Source: Limnephilus marmoratus
Lineage: Eukaryota; Arthropoda; Insecta; Trichoptera; Limnephilidae
Assembly: GCA_917880885.1 (NCBI GenBank)
Contig: OU862908.1
Location: 54,457,819-54,521,818 of the forward strand
DNA length: 64,000 nt
Direction of reading: 5' to 3'
Below are positions 43,589 through 55,051 of the stretch, piece after piece. The position numbers and the translations under genes are program-made. The notes below the pieces were generated by a model. It ran no database searches and had not been told where the DNA came from. It saw only the letters and a list, made by a program, of their open reading frames with translations. The stretch's first letter is position 1. The number at the start of each line of letters is the position of its first letter.

Positions 43589-46500
43589 AGGCCATTTTCA
43601 AACTGTAGTTAAACCACTTTGAGACCACTTATTCATACGATTCTGAACGTCAATTTTTAAAGGTGTCTAAATTAATTTATTAACGGTTAAACCAATTTGC
43701 TGAGAAACTAATTGACACAGTAAACACTAATATTTGGGGTACTTGAATATTATTATATATTATATTATTACAGTACGACTATGAATACGACATGTGTAAT
43801 TTAAGTATGTCGTGATACCCAATATATTTGTAATGTTCAAAGAAAATCTATATACACTTATTATGTCAAGTCAATATGCATGTGGGGTGGCATTTTACGT
43901 TAAGCTTGCCTAAACACGAAGCAGTCGGCGAATATAGGTGAACAAAATACTATACGTAAATATATAATGATCACGAGCCTTTACATGTCATTGAAAATCT
44001 TATAAACTAAAAAAATAAATTGATGCAATTGAGACGTTAACATCGACACAGGAGAAATAACTAACTTCATTTCATATTACACTTACACTAGACAGGATGT
44101 ACCTATCCGCAGTAAGGAAGACAGTTCAATAAAGTGTGGTTTTCAGACAAATTATTTGATTTGTATCTGAATGATGAATAGAACTTTCACCCTGGACCGT
44201 TCATATTTTGTTATCGCTTGTCAAAGTATTTGGATGATTTACCTATTTCAGTTATTAGGTATTATTTAATTATGAAATACCTAATCATGTCTCACAGAAA
44301 TGATGTCATAATATATTTTCTTCAGTGTTGTACATTTGCCGACTTTTATTAGGTTAACAGTTATTACTTATATTTCAGTCAACATGAATTATTACAAAAA
44401 TCATGTTCTTTCATGTTTATTAAGATAATAAAATCGGTTACAAAGTTCTTCCCTCTGTCGCTTTCCTTGGCCAAACCGCAGTTTATTTTGATGCTGTAAT
44501 GAAAATCTTTAGCTACGTAAAACTCTTAAATTATTAAAATATAAACACGTGATTGAAAATATCAACACAATATGAATGTCTCGGTTTGAATACGAAACCT
44601 TCGAAAAAAAAAATTTAAAATGAAGAATTCAGTTTTCATGTAATAGTAAAGAACGCAATTTTTATTTATTTTTGTACCGTATTTTATTTGAAACTAGTGT
44701 TTTTTTTATATCAAAGAACCTAAGTAAAGTTGTAACTGTTACTTACCACTTTTTTATTATAAATTCCTCCCATCCTAAGTGAGTTTTAAAACCCCTGGGA
44801 TGCTCGGTAAAAAAAAAAATATTTCCGAAATATGACAAAAATTTAAATCAATAATAATAATATATGCACAACTAAAATATTTATAATGGTTCAGCGTGTC
44901 TTGTGCCTTAATATAATAAAGTCTTTGTTAACCTAACCTAACACAAAGCTTCTGGAATAGTAAATTTCAAGTTCCCGCTCAACGATATCTGAATCTGAAA
45001 TACTCTAGAAGTCTAGAACGAAACAATCTACAACGATCCACCTGATCAAAAGAGAAAAAAACAGTCTCAAAACGGTTAATAATAATATCGCTGATAATGG
45101 CCGGTGTTAAATAAAGCTTTTTTATTCTAAAAATGTTCTTAAATTAATATTAAAGTCTCTTCTGGAAAATCTTCCATAGCTTTGAGGTTTCAATCTTATA
45201 CTCGTATAATTAAAAAATGATTAAAAACAAGAAGTTCATTATTTCACAGCCCTTTAAATTTTTTCACTTGGTCTCGCAAATTGCTCACGACACGGTGCTG
45301 AAACAATTTGCTGTTGAAGTGAAAAAGCGAATACAGTGAACAAAGGTGTGTACTCTAAATGCTTAAGTTTACAAAGGAAGCTTCTCTCACTTGACAGATA
45401 CTCTGGTATTAAAGTAAAGTAAAAGAGCTAAACTTTTTTATAGTGCTGTCTAAAAAGCAAGTGAATTAAAATCGTTTTGCTATTTTGGATAAAATGGTTG
45501 TATCTTTATTTAAAACAATACGGGCATGGCTCCTTCACTTATGAAACCAATATCTGTTACGTCATTGTTATTGATTTTCTTTATCATGAACATAAAACGA
45601 TGTATATATGTATAGTACGCTGTATAGTACGCAATGTATACAATAAATAACAATTTCAAATTGAAATGAAGTATTTTTGCGGATTTTCATACTAAGTCCA
45701 GTAAAGAGGGAAACGTATACAATTTGAAAATTGTTATCTAATTTTGAAAAGGTTACTTGTAGAAGGTATTTCAAATAATTCATAAACACAATTTAGGCAC
45801 ACTGATTGTGTTAAAATCGCACGTGCCGAAAGTAAACGATGTGAACCCTTGAATAAAATTCTTGACACAATTTTAACTTCTGAAAAACATTGAATATGTT
45901 GTTATGTATAAAAGAATTAAATCTGTCATGCAGACAAATCACGGCAGAGATGCCTCAGTTAATTTTTGCTCGAAATGTGTTCGTTGCTTGGCATTTGACT
46001 TTTTAATTTCAAACACGAAGAGAAATTTACGAACATTATTTTTAAAGCCAAAAATTGTGTTAATTCGCGGAATTGAGATGAGCACCACATTAAATTTAAT
46101 ATTTTTGGTTTATGCACGATCTTCTCAAAAATACATAGGAAGTGTTCGTAGACTTTTACCGAGACTGGTAGTAAATTTTTAACGATTTCATTCATATTAA
46201 ATTTAGAAAAAAATCTAAGAACTTGACTATAGAAGTAGGTAATAATAAAATCAGAGCAATATTGTTTTCTGTGACCCCCTTTTTCACATCCTAAAATTAT
46301 GGAGTTTGGGTTTTAAATTATTCGTTAACGTATTCCATACGTTTATGGGTAAAACGTGATGTTACTAAAATGTTTTTAGGGGTAGATTTAAGGGCTAGAA
46401 ATATAAAATTTTGGAAAACGAACAGATAAAGATTAAAAAACATATTTTTATCTCTTCAGGTATTCTATGTGGGCTATAAATAAAGGATAGAAATATAAAT

Positions 46501-47245
46501 GTTTTGTGCAATCTATGCATAATTTTGTAATCTCATTTTATTTTTGATATTTTATTAGAAGTAGGTACATGTATATTTTGCCGCTGATTAGACTATCTTC
46601 TTCGCTACAATGAATGGTCCATTCGTTAAATGAAATCTATTTATTATCCAAGATGGCACTGCTCATTAAGTAATCATCCTTCGTACAAATTATAATGGAC
46701 ATGTTTATTTTGGTCAACTGCACATCCTTACTGCGCTCCGCAACACCAATATCCAGATTCTTGCAATGTTAACTCTCGACAGGCCAAGATTCCAAACATG
46801 ACGTCCGTAACCGTGGGGGTCGGCTGATGACCCCATTTTTTTCAAAACTTTTAAACCAAAGAAAACACTTTTTCTTTTTTTGATATATTTTTTTTGTTAT
46901 TTATGTTTTTGCAAGGAATATTACCTACCTATATTTGACAAAATATTTTTTCCTGCGATCAACGATTTTTTCACATTATTTTAAAATGGCATATTATGTA
47001 TTAATACTTTGCGCAGGAATACCTAAAATACTAAAAATATATTTCATGTATTTAAGTAGATATAAGAAGGATAGTTATTTTGGGGTTTACCTTCGGCCCC
47101 AGTTGGCTGTGAGAGAGTTAACAAAATGAAGAATATTAAACTAAGGACTCAGTCAATAAATAGTTCTATTCAAGTATTGAGTTTTAGGGATTCAACAAAG
47201 AAAACATATGTGAAACACCTGACTGTATAAATTGTACATATTTAA
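43589..47245. other. Long AT-rich stretch, nothing recognised
   Basis: I saw no ORF above about 90 codons, no TE protein motif and no tandem array. Likely unique non-coding DNA or very old repeats. Confidence 0.45.
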
Positions 47246-47303
47246 AATGTAAACTTTTCCTCCATCCACAAGCAAATGCTTTTAATGGAGGAAAAGTAAC
47301 ATT
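47246..47303. other. Hairpin of ~19 bp stem
   Basis: AATGTAAACTTTTCCTCCAT faces ATGGAGGAAAAGTAACATT, with a smaller AAGC/GCTT stem in the loop. The shape resembles a miRNA precursor or a small fold-back element. Expression cannot be judged. Confidence 0.5.
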
Positions 47304-47567
47304 GTAACATGTTCTATTTTTTGTAAGATAAGTACTAAAATAAATAAAAAATATATAAAAATAAAAAAAATCTTTTGTTTCTGCTCATTACACAATGTCT
47401 GGAAATCATCAACACTGGAAAATCTTTACCCCTCTTTCGTATAGACTAAATACGTTCAGGCATAATACTCAGTTTTCATTTTATTCGGTAAAGATCCACT
47501 TCACTGACCATTAGTCAATTAATACTCGTATGTTCCTTCCACCAGAGCGTTAGTGGCTACATTTTGG

Positions 47568-47694
47568 TCAATATGCGAACACCCTCAAGCATCGCTGGCC
47601 GAAATGTGGCCAATTTGAAAATATATTTAAAAATATTATTTTATTGCATTTATTTTTAATCTAGCGCGTTGTATACATTGAATAATCACAAAGC
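47568..47694 (+). repeat. Second copy of the repeat at 32233-32352
   Basis: GGCCGAAATGTGGCCAATTT, then GAAAATATATTTAAA, and a final ATCACAAA match the copy at 32.3 kb in the same order. Confidence 0.55.
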
Positions 47695-47728
47695 CGAAGG
47701 TCCTGGATTCGATTCGCAGAGGTGCCAA
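47661..47728 (+). repeat. Possible tRNA-derived SINE head
   Basis: CTAGCGCGTTGTATAC resembles an A box, and CCTGGATTCGATTCGCAG resembles a T-arm with a B box. The spacing of about 40 nt fits a tRNA. No further copy was found. Confidence 0.4.
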
Positions 47729-48325
47729 TATCTTAATCTTATTCCAGATCTTCGATAGTTCTAATATTGACATATTATTTTTTTAACAAATCATTGAAAA
47801 TTTGTTACATATTAAAAAAACATGTTCGAATTTAAATGTTTATCTGTGATTTTCAACCATAGAAGTCATAACTAATATTTAATATTCTCCAAAAACCTAC
47901 TACGTACGCTTATTTTAAGGTACATAATACACAGAATTCATGTGTTTATCAATTTTCAATTTTTCATATGCTTATTCATTCTAAGAACGGTTAAATACAG
48001 GTGCATTCAGTGGCTCTCTAACACTACAAGCAATTTATGTATATAAGTCTCTATACTTAAATTCGCAGGTATGATTTTTTTTTAATGGGCGGGAAATTTC
48101 CAAATCAGACGCTCAGAAATCCCGGACGCTGGACGCATATTTCAATTATACCAGAACGCTCCAATGACTAAGATAATATTTTAATAGGTAGGTACCAATA
48201 AAATTATAGAAATACTTTTATTTTTAATGGGGTCAAAGTTGAAAATATATTAAAAAAAAATTTGATGAGATTCTTGGAGTAAGTCCTTGGTTACATAATA
48301 CCTTTATCTACCCAAAACAATGATT
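47729..48325. other. AT-rich stretch, nothing recognised
   Basis: No feature could be supported. Confidence 0.4.
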
Positions 48326-49290
48326 TTTTTTATTTTTTTTTTATTTTATTTATTAACAGAAACAAACAGTACAAAAGATAATTTGTTTAAAAAATTACAA
48401 TTTATAAGTATATTACATGGTAGGTACCTATTATGTGTTTCATTGTAGTGTCTTATTTATGGTATGCGTATTAAGTAATTACCGGGTGATGTATGTAGTG
48501 GGAAGGTGTGTGTGTGAGTGTGTGAGTATGTGTGTATGTATGTGTGCGCATTGAACAAATTATAATATTCGCAAGATGCTCTTTTTAAATTTGGGCAGTG
48601 AATCAGAGAAAATGTCGATGTTGGAATTTAGACCAATAATATTGAACTTATGAAGAGCACGATTGATTGGTGAATTAGATGCTGCATTTGTCTTGTAATT
48701 AAGCGTGTGGAATAGTTCTGTATGACGTGTACGTCTTAAGGGTATATTAAAATTAACTAGGGAAAGAAGTTCGGTACAGTCAATGTTATTATTTAAAATT
48801 TTGTGTATAAATGTCAAATCAGCTATTGCTCGCCTTTGTTGCAATGTTTGAAATGTGCATTCAAAGTTATTGTTGAATTTAAAGGTAAGATATTTTATAA
48901 ATTTGTTTTGAATATTTTCTATGCTATCTATGTATACTTTGTATTGCGGGTTCCAAATTGGCGAAGCATATTCCAGTGTACTTCTGACTAATGCAAAATA
49001 TAACATTATTACTGTACGCGGGTTATTGAACATTTTACTTATGCGAAGAACAAAACCAAGCATTTTATATGACCTGTGAACGATTGAGTCGATGTGCTTA
49101 TTAAATATAAGTTTGCTATCGAGGTCCACACCAAGATCTTTACATTCCGTTTTCGAGATGACAGGTTCATTATTGAGTGAATAAGAGTACTTAATAACAT
49201 GTTTATTTCTGGTGAATGTCATAGTATGACATTTGGAAACATTGATATCTAAACAGTTAACTGTGCAACACAAATACAAAAACTTCGTGT
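48326..49290 (-). mobile_element. 5'-truncated Jockey-type LINE copy
   Basis: It comprises the 3' part of the RT ORF (49279 to 48560) and a roughly 230-bp 3' UTR with a GT-rich microsatellite (48508-48548). On the minus strand it ends in an A-rich tail (plus-strand T-runs at 48326-48352). I could not identify a clean target duplication. Confidence 0.75.
48560..49288 (-). pseudogene. Jockey-type reverse transcriptase, C-terminal fragment
   Basis: The open frame of about 240 residues begins after the YADD-containing palm, so no polymerase active site is present. Diagnostic blocks are LDINVSKCHTMTFTRNK, CKDLGVDLDSKLIFNKHIDS, MLYFALVRSTLEYASPIWNP and LLSLVNFNIPLRRTRHTELF. The LN-SKC, DLGV-LDSKL and LVR-LEYAS-IW patterns are those of Jockey-clade LINEs, in which this region follows the thumb. 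There is no internal stop, so the copy is relatively young although 5'-truncated. The related fragment at 2536-2790 is shorter and diverged. Confidence 0.85.
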
Positions 49291-51110
49291 CTTTCCATTT
49301 TTTTCATAAATTATTCACTGTGGGCTTGTTCAGATTACACAATACAATACACCATACAATATCAAACGAAAAAGCCTGGTTGAAAATTTTTAATCTGTCC
49401 CAAACATGAAAGCGAATGAGAACAATCCGGAGTTAGTTACCAACACAGGGTGCAAAAATAATCAAATTTCAGTAAAAAATGTATTTATCTAAAAGCTCAT
49501 TTTGTTTTTTGGTAATTCGCTTTATGTACGCTGTATTTTATAAGTAAGAGCTCAATAGAGTCAACAAATATCTTTTCTGTCGTCATCGAATTTGGTATTT
49601 CTGATAATTCCTTAAAACACGATATTATCTTTGCTTAGGAAGTTTCAAGCAAGAGTCATAGGTCTAAAGCTCTTCAGATTTGGTAAAACAAACAAGTATC
49701 TCTCGGTATAAACAACAATTTTTGGTATATTTCCTCTTCTTCTTAAAACGTTTGCTTTTTTATTTATTATATAACTCTCATTAGATAAATGCGATCAATT
49801 TATTTGCTGCATGTCAAGCATGGTGTAGGTACCTAACGTGATCAAAATACACCACATTTTTTCCGAATTAAAAAAATAAATAAATATTCTTTGTCAAAAT
49901 ACTCTTCTGAAGAAAAATTCTTTAAAATTAAGTAGTTTGGATAGAGAAAAAATATGGATTTAAGTTTTCGGGGAGGTACATTAAAAGTTTTCCGTATATC
50001 CTTATTCCGTATTTTTTTTAATGATTTGTGCATAAAATTTTTATCTTTTTAGACTCCAGAAAACGTTTTACGTGGCGCCCTTTTCCCCAGGCGCTTAAAA
50101 ACCATTTAATTTGCAAAGTTGGAAAAACGACGGTCGTTAACTTTCGCCGTAACATTATCAACTACTCTCTCATTTAAATTTTTAAAAGCTGACCACCTTG
50201 AGAATCGCATCATAAACTGGAACCCTTGTCTTCAAGCCCGAACCACACTCGATAATGGTTGATTATTTTATTATCTAGACCTCCTTCCCCTTATAAATGG
50301 ATCAGCCCCTTCCCTTCGAGCCTCCTCCTCCCCTCACTCGCCCCCACCACCCAACACCTGCAGCGCGCACTTCCACAACGGAACACAGTAATTTCTCGAC
50401 GCAATCGCAAACCCCAAAGTCTATGATTAATAAGGGTCCACCCCAGCGCCACTTTATCCACTTAGAATACTTTCAATATCTTCAAGGAATTATGTACTTG
50501 GATTATGATCTACTAGGTATTTAAAAATGCATTTTTTTATTCCTGCTGTATGGCGGTTTGAACACTCGGACCCATAGGCTTATTTTCGAGATAATATAAT
50601 ATTAACGGAATATGTATGACCTATGAGGCGTACCTGACTTATTAATTAATATTTGTGAATACCATCGCTCACTTGAGGTGAAATATCACATACTACATGG
50701 AAATATAGATTTATTATTATAATGGCCTTACTGTTTTTCTACGTGCACGCAATTATGAAAGTTCATTTTTTCCAAGCGCATTCTTAAATACCATTACATT
50801 TGCAGACTTTTATTTCCAGATGTTTCAATAATTTTTGTTTAAATTTTCCAGTCTTCCAAAAAGAACAATACATTAGTATTTTTATATCCACACAACCCAC
50901 GACACAACCCACGTAGGTATTAAGAAAACAGAAGTTAACATAAAAATAATTAAAAAGTATATGCACATTTTATAAAAGCGACTTGAAAATGATTGCTTCG
51001 CACTTCACAAATCTTCATGTAACTTTTTTTTTTAATTTCGTGAAAATTTTTGAAATCTTCTATGTTGCCTTTGTTCGCTGCCGAAATGGCCCGTGACGCT
51101 CCAGCCTAAA
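49291..51110. other. No gene recognised
   Basis: The only pyrimidine-rich coding-like frame is at 50297-50524 (75 codons, Pro-rich start). It has no known motif and is probably chance. Confidence 0.4.
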
Positions 51111-51412
51111 AGTGCGGGTTGCTCCTCTGGCATCTACACAGCCTCCGTTAGTCTGCCGCAGGATTGGCGCGCGTCGGTCGCCCCACAAAAGCCTCCGCTA
51201 TTTCCCGGATATACAAACGCACAGTGTTGTGATCGGTGCGTCTTCTATCCAACTTCAGAGTAGTTCACTTATAGCACCTTGCTGCCAGTCTAAACTTGCA
51301 GCCGACCAGTGAAAAATTTGATACACCCAGTTGAAATTTGAAAAAATATTTGTGGTAGTGATTTTTGGTGGTTGGTCGTGATTATAAATAAACTGATCTA
51401 AATTGGGACAGT

Positions 51413-51457
51413 ATGGTCTCATTGTTTGGGTTCAGCGTGACGGCTTTCAAAAGTTTG
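51413..51457 (+). CDS. Candidate first coding exon (15 codons) with splice donor
   Basis: ATG at 51413 opens the frame MVSLFGFSVTAFKSL, which ends directly at a consensus donor GTAAGTG (51458-51464). The upstream 300 bp (51110-51410) are CpG-richer than the flanks and contain a TATA-like ATATACAAA near 51208. Many secreted insect cuticle proteins begin with a very short signal-peptide exon, which this could be. No second exon was recognised downstream, so the call is speculative. Confidence 0.25.
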
Positions 51458-51841
51458 GTAAGTGTTGTTTAATCATTTTACTCCGAATATAATCACAATA
51501 ACTTATTCATAGATGTTTAAAAAAAAATTACATTCACGGTTTCAGTGAGAACAACGTCACACTTTTGCATGTGCTTTTCTGTAGGTTTCTCTTGTTAAAA
51601 CGTCATTTTTGAACTTCTATGGTTATTTCGAATGAGTACGAAAGAAAAATTACGGACACGGGGCATATTTCGTACCAATTAGCGTATTTGTGTTGGCTTT
51701 TATTCTTCTTTGTATTCTGGAGTTCCCCTTTTAATCATTGTTTCGACGAAGAAAAGCACAACACATTGATAATTAGCCATGTTTTTAAATGTCACGAAAT
51801 GCTTGATACCTATTCTCACTTGCTCGCTATCCGGCTTTTTT

Positions 51842-52241
51842 TTATAGTGATACCTCACAAGAGTCTCAGCTGCTCTCGTCTGGAGCCAGTCATGGCATCC
51901 CCAATTGGGGTATGTTCTGAGGCTGAAGGTAGTGCAGAGGGGAAGGAGATAGGGAAGAGGAAGGTGGGAAAGTACCTGGCTATTCAGATCTGGTCACCAA
52001 ACACGGCTAATGCTATTTCAAGTAACGTTTCAATTCTGAATGGTGGTTATGAATTACACCAGGGCGATACGAAGAGTATCTTCCACTCTGGAACGTGCCG
52101 CATATACTATATATTATTTTAAATGAATAAATTGTGAAATAACACAAATTAATCAAATGAAATTTATTTGCCACGCCGGGATTCGATCCCGCGACCTTCG
52201 GAATGCTAGTCAAGAGCCTTACCGCTGGACTACTCCGGCCG
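51842..52241 (-). mobile_element. SINE family 1, full-length copy
   Basis: On the minus strand it starts GGCCGGAGTAGTCCAGCGGT, giving an A box TAGTCCAGCGG (52222-52232). The B box lies in GGGATCGAATCCC (52178-52190), so transcription by RNA polymerase III from a tRNA-like head is expected. The non-tRNA body follows to CTTGTGAGGTAT and an A-tail (T-run at 51838-51843). Frames across it are not genes. Confidence 0.9.
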
Positions 52242-52899
52242 TCACTATAAAATGTATAAAGTTTAAAAAACTTGTTTTTTTGTATTATTCTTTTAGGTTA
52301 CTGCATCACGTCACGTCACGTCGTTGAATCAAATTGTTACGAATACTAAAAATAAAGAAAATATTAAGTAAGTTAACTGATGCATTGAAATGACCCTTTT
52401 ATCTAAATGTACTAAGCGCGGATGCATGAAAAATCATGGGATTTACTTTTTATGTTCGCATAAATTGTCACCGTTGAGAAAATCCAGATCAACTGCTTGA
52501 AAGGCAACTATTCTTACCTATTCCAAATCAATTTTTGTAATGGCTAATGTTAATAAATTCATTATAATATGTACCTACGAATGACTAAATAAAATACCCA
52601 TTACAGCAGTGCTCCGCAACCTTTTCTTACATACAACACATAATTCTTACTTGTAGATACTCAGCAGCAGATGGAAGAGGAGGGGTGCCTAGAGAATTTC
52701 AGGGATAAAAATTTCTCAACAAATTTTCGTATCCATACATATAGGCTATTTTCGCCTTTAAAATTATGTATCTTGTTATTTTTTCCGTTTTCCCCAGGAA
52801 ATTCGTTATCCTGTAAATTCTATTAGACACAACATTTCGGGACACTCCAATCCGCCAGATACGATGGGAAATCTATAAGTATTTAAGACGAAAATATAT
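52242..52899. other. No gene recognised
   Basis: A short CACGTCACGTCACGTC repeat lies near 52306-52321. Nothing else could be supported. Confidence 0.4.
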
Positions 52900-53125
52900 T
52901 CAGAATCCTAACGACGCAAGTAAAGAAGTCGTGTATTCAAATTGCGACTCGCGACCCGTGTGTTGGACGGACCTACTGTCGAATTAGCCCCATCAAAGGA
53001 AAGAAGGAGAATAAAAATAAGATGGGAATCTTAACGACAGTAAGTGAAGAAAGCGTGTAAACAAATATACGCCCGCGGCACGGCGTATCGGACGAACGTT
53101 CGGTTGAATTCGCCGTTGCGGACCT
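52900..53125. repeat. Diverged ~126-bp direct repeat, two units
   Basis: GAATCCTAACGACGCAAGTA (unit 1, about 52901) corresponds to GAATCTTAACGACAGTAAGT (unit 2, about 53027). Both continue through GAAG..CGTGTA, a CpG-rich part and GAATT-GCC. Identity is roughly two-thirds by eye. Confidence 0.55.
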
Positions 53126-53547
53126 GTGGATCCGACCTTTCCGCCGCGTCCATTTCAATTAATTCTGAATAACGTGTTACAAATATTTATAAATAAACCC
53201 TCCCGAAGTTATTAATTCATCGTCTAGAAAAATAAAATCTGGTGCTTACCGCTAATTTTATAGTTGAAAAACGGGTTATAAAGTTTTAAAATCATTGAAC
53301 GTAAAATATATTAATGGTAAGTAAGGTATTGTTTTTTATTAATCTTAAATATAAAGAACTTACATCCCCGGGTAGCGGTTTAAATAAAAAAGTTATTATA
53401 GTTTCGAATTCGTCGGAAATTATTAAAATGTGAGTTTTGAGCAAACAAAAATTATTATGGTTGTGTACCGTCTTAATCATAATATTTATCTGTACTTTAT
53501 TTTGAAGAATAGACAAATAATTAAATTAAATAAATAATTTCTCATGA

Positions 53548-53823
53548 TTTTCGTTATTTGTTTTTGGGGTGTTATGCCGTGTTGCGCTACCTCCTTCTTC
53601 AGCCAACGTTTCGGACATCGTTGCAGTGCCCATCATCAGGGCAGATCCGGCAAATCCGGTACATCTCGGACACATCTACCGGATCTGCCGGATCTGCCCT
53701 GATGATGGACACTGCAACGATGTCCGAAACGTTGGCTAAAGAAGGAGGTAGCGCAACACGGCATAACACCCAAAAAACAAATAACGAAAATGCTTTTGGC
53801 CGTGAAAATCTTAAAACTTATTC
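53548..53823 (+). mobile_element. LIR-1 element, most complete copy, 12-bp target duplication
   Basis: AATTTCTCATGA at 53536-53547 is repeated at 53824-53835. The 276-bp insert has inverted arms of about 110 bp, starting TTCGTTATTTGTTTTTGGGG and inverting from 53660-53680 onward. Only the right end carries the unpaired tail GCTTTTGGCCGTGAAAATCT. The right arm has CTGATGA (53699-53705), a GGACA/TGTCC hairpin and GAAAC (53726-53730). It has no protein product; the frames seen are hairpin artefacts. Confidence 0.88.
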
Positions 53824-53975
53824 AATTTCTCATGATGTTTTTGACCGCGTCACACCTATATCTGGCTCAAGGCACACCAGTGTACCGCGGCACACCGGTT
53901 GCGGAGCACTGCTTTAGAGGACTTGGTATACCATCTGTTCAATCGGTTGTACAAAAATGGGGGCCAAGATGGATC

Positions 53976-54060
53976 CAATATTTATTTATTTATTTGTTTG
54001 TTATAAAAATATATTGACAGTATAAGGAGGCTTTGACTGTCCAACTAGGAAGGTCTCCCA
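53976..54060 (-). repeat. Probable 3' end of a minus-strand LINE
   Basis: The minus strand reads AGTCAAAGCCTCCTTATACT, then an ATAAATAAATAAAT tail. It looks like a LINE 3' UTR with a tail, but no coding part adjoins it. Confidence 0.4.
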
Positions 54061-54097
54061 TTCCAGCACATCAAATATTTATTCCTTTTTTATTTGA

Positions 54098-54470
54098 ATA
54101 CCTCACAAGTGTCCCAGCTGCTCTCTTTGGAGACAGTAAGCCTACGGCATCCCAATTGGGGTAAGTTATGAGGTTGATGGTAGTGGTAGGGGAAGGAGAT
54201 GGGGAAGAGGAAGCAGGGGAAGTACCTGGCTATTCAGATCTGGTAACCAAATATGGCTAAAGCCATTTCAAGCAACATTTCGATTCTCAATGGTGGTCCC
54301 ATACCAGGGCGATACAGAGGGCATCATCTACTCTGGGTCGTGCCGCAAATACACTGCATATTATTTTTAATAAATTAATTGTGAAACAGTACAAATTAAT
54401 AAAAAAAAAAATTTGCGCATCCGCGACCTCCGGATTGCGAATCGAGAGCTATACCCCTCGACCAAGATTC
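54098..54470 (-). mobile_element. SINE family 1, older copy
   Basis: The body is recognisable from CCTCACAAGTGTCCCAGCTG to GGTCGTGCCGCAAATACAC. The tRNA-like head is mutated and its B box region is shortened (ATCCGCGACCTCCGG). Confidence 0.8.
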
Positions 54471-54483
54471 GTAGAACATAAAT

Positions 54484-54677
54484 GTTTAACAAGGTTACCT
54501 CATCGAGGGGTAGATCGGTCATTAGCTAAAAATTTGTGACATAGCTGGAAAATTTGAATTAACTGCAATACAAGTGGCAGTGATTTATTTCAAACTTCCT
54601 CACGCGGTCGAAATGTCGAAAGCGGCCCGACGATTTTTTTTTTCGAAAAAGGCCCGTATGAGCTAACCTTGTTAAAC
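54484..54677. mobile_element. 194-bp MITE with ~20-bp terminal inverted repeats
   Basis: GTTTAACAAGGTTACCTCAT at the left faces ATGAGCTAACCTTGTTAAAC at the right, with 19 of 20 positions pairing. The interior is non-coding. No clear target duplication was seen; the right flank repeats TTTAAAC nearby. Confidence 0.75.
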
Positions 54678-55051
54678 GCACTTTAAACAACTTTGCCCCT
54701 CGACCATATAAACTGAAAATAATCACGGAAACCATCTGAACGTAACGCCATTTTTTATAATCTTTTGGGCGGAATGTTCGGTTTGTATTTGGATCGGTAT
54801 GCCAAGTCTTTCTCTTGGGTATTTTGTTTAGTCTTTGATACCTATTGAAAATAAAAATAATTACCTTTTATAATTTTAGAATTACTATGCACACATTTAA
54901 AAATGTCACATTACCTTAACACGGGCTTTAAGCCTAGTATGGTGGTAAAAAAAACATAAAAATTGTACTTTCAAGAAATCTATGAATAAACAATAATAAA
55001 AAAAATAAAAATATAGTAATTTTCTTTGTTATTATAACATGTTATTGAAGT
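54678..55051. other. No gene recognised
   Basis: AT-rich sequence with no supported feature. Confidence 0.4.

Noticed and set aside
50297..50524. 75-codon Pro-rich ORF as a gene
   Set aside because: The Pro bias reflects a local C-rich stretch and no motif or splice context supports it.
51842..52255. Terminal inverted repeat TTTTATAGTGA/TCACTATAAAA around the SINE copy
   Set aside because: Other copies of the family lack it, so it is most likely coincidental flanking sequence.
53558..54017. 119- and 75-codon frames at the LIR-1 copy
   Set aside because: They run through both arms of a hairpin repeat and repeat at other copies (32.0 and 29.8 kb); they have no coding constraint.
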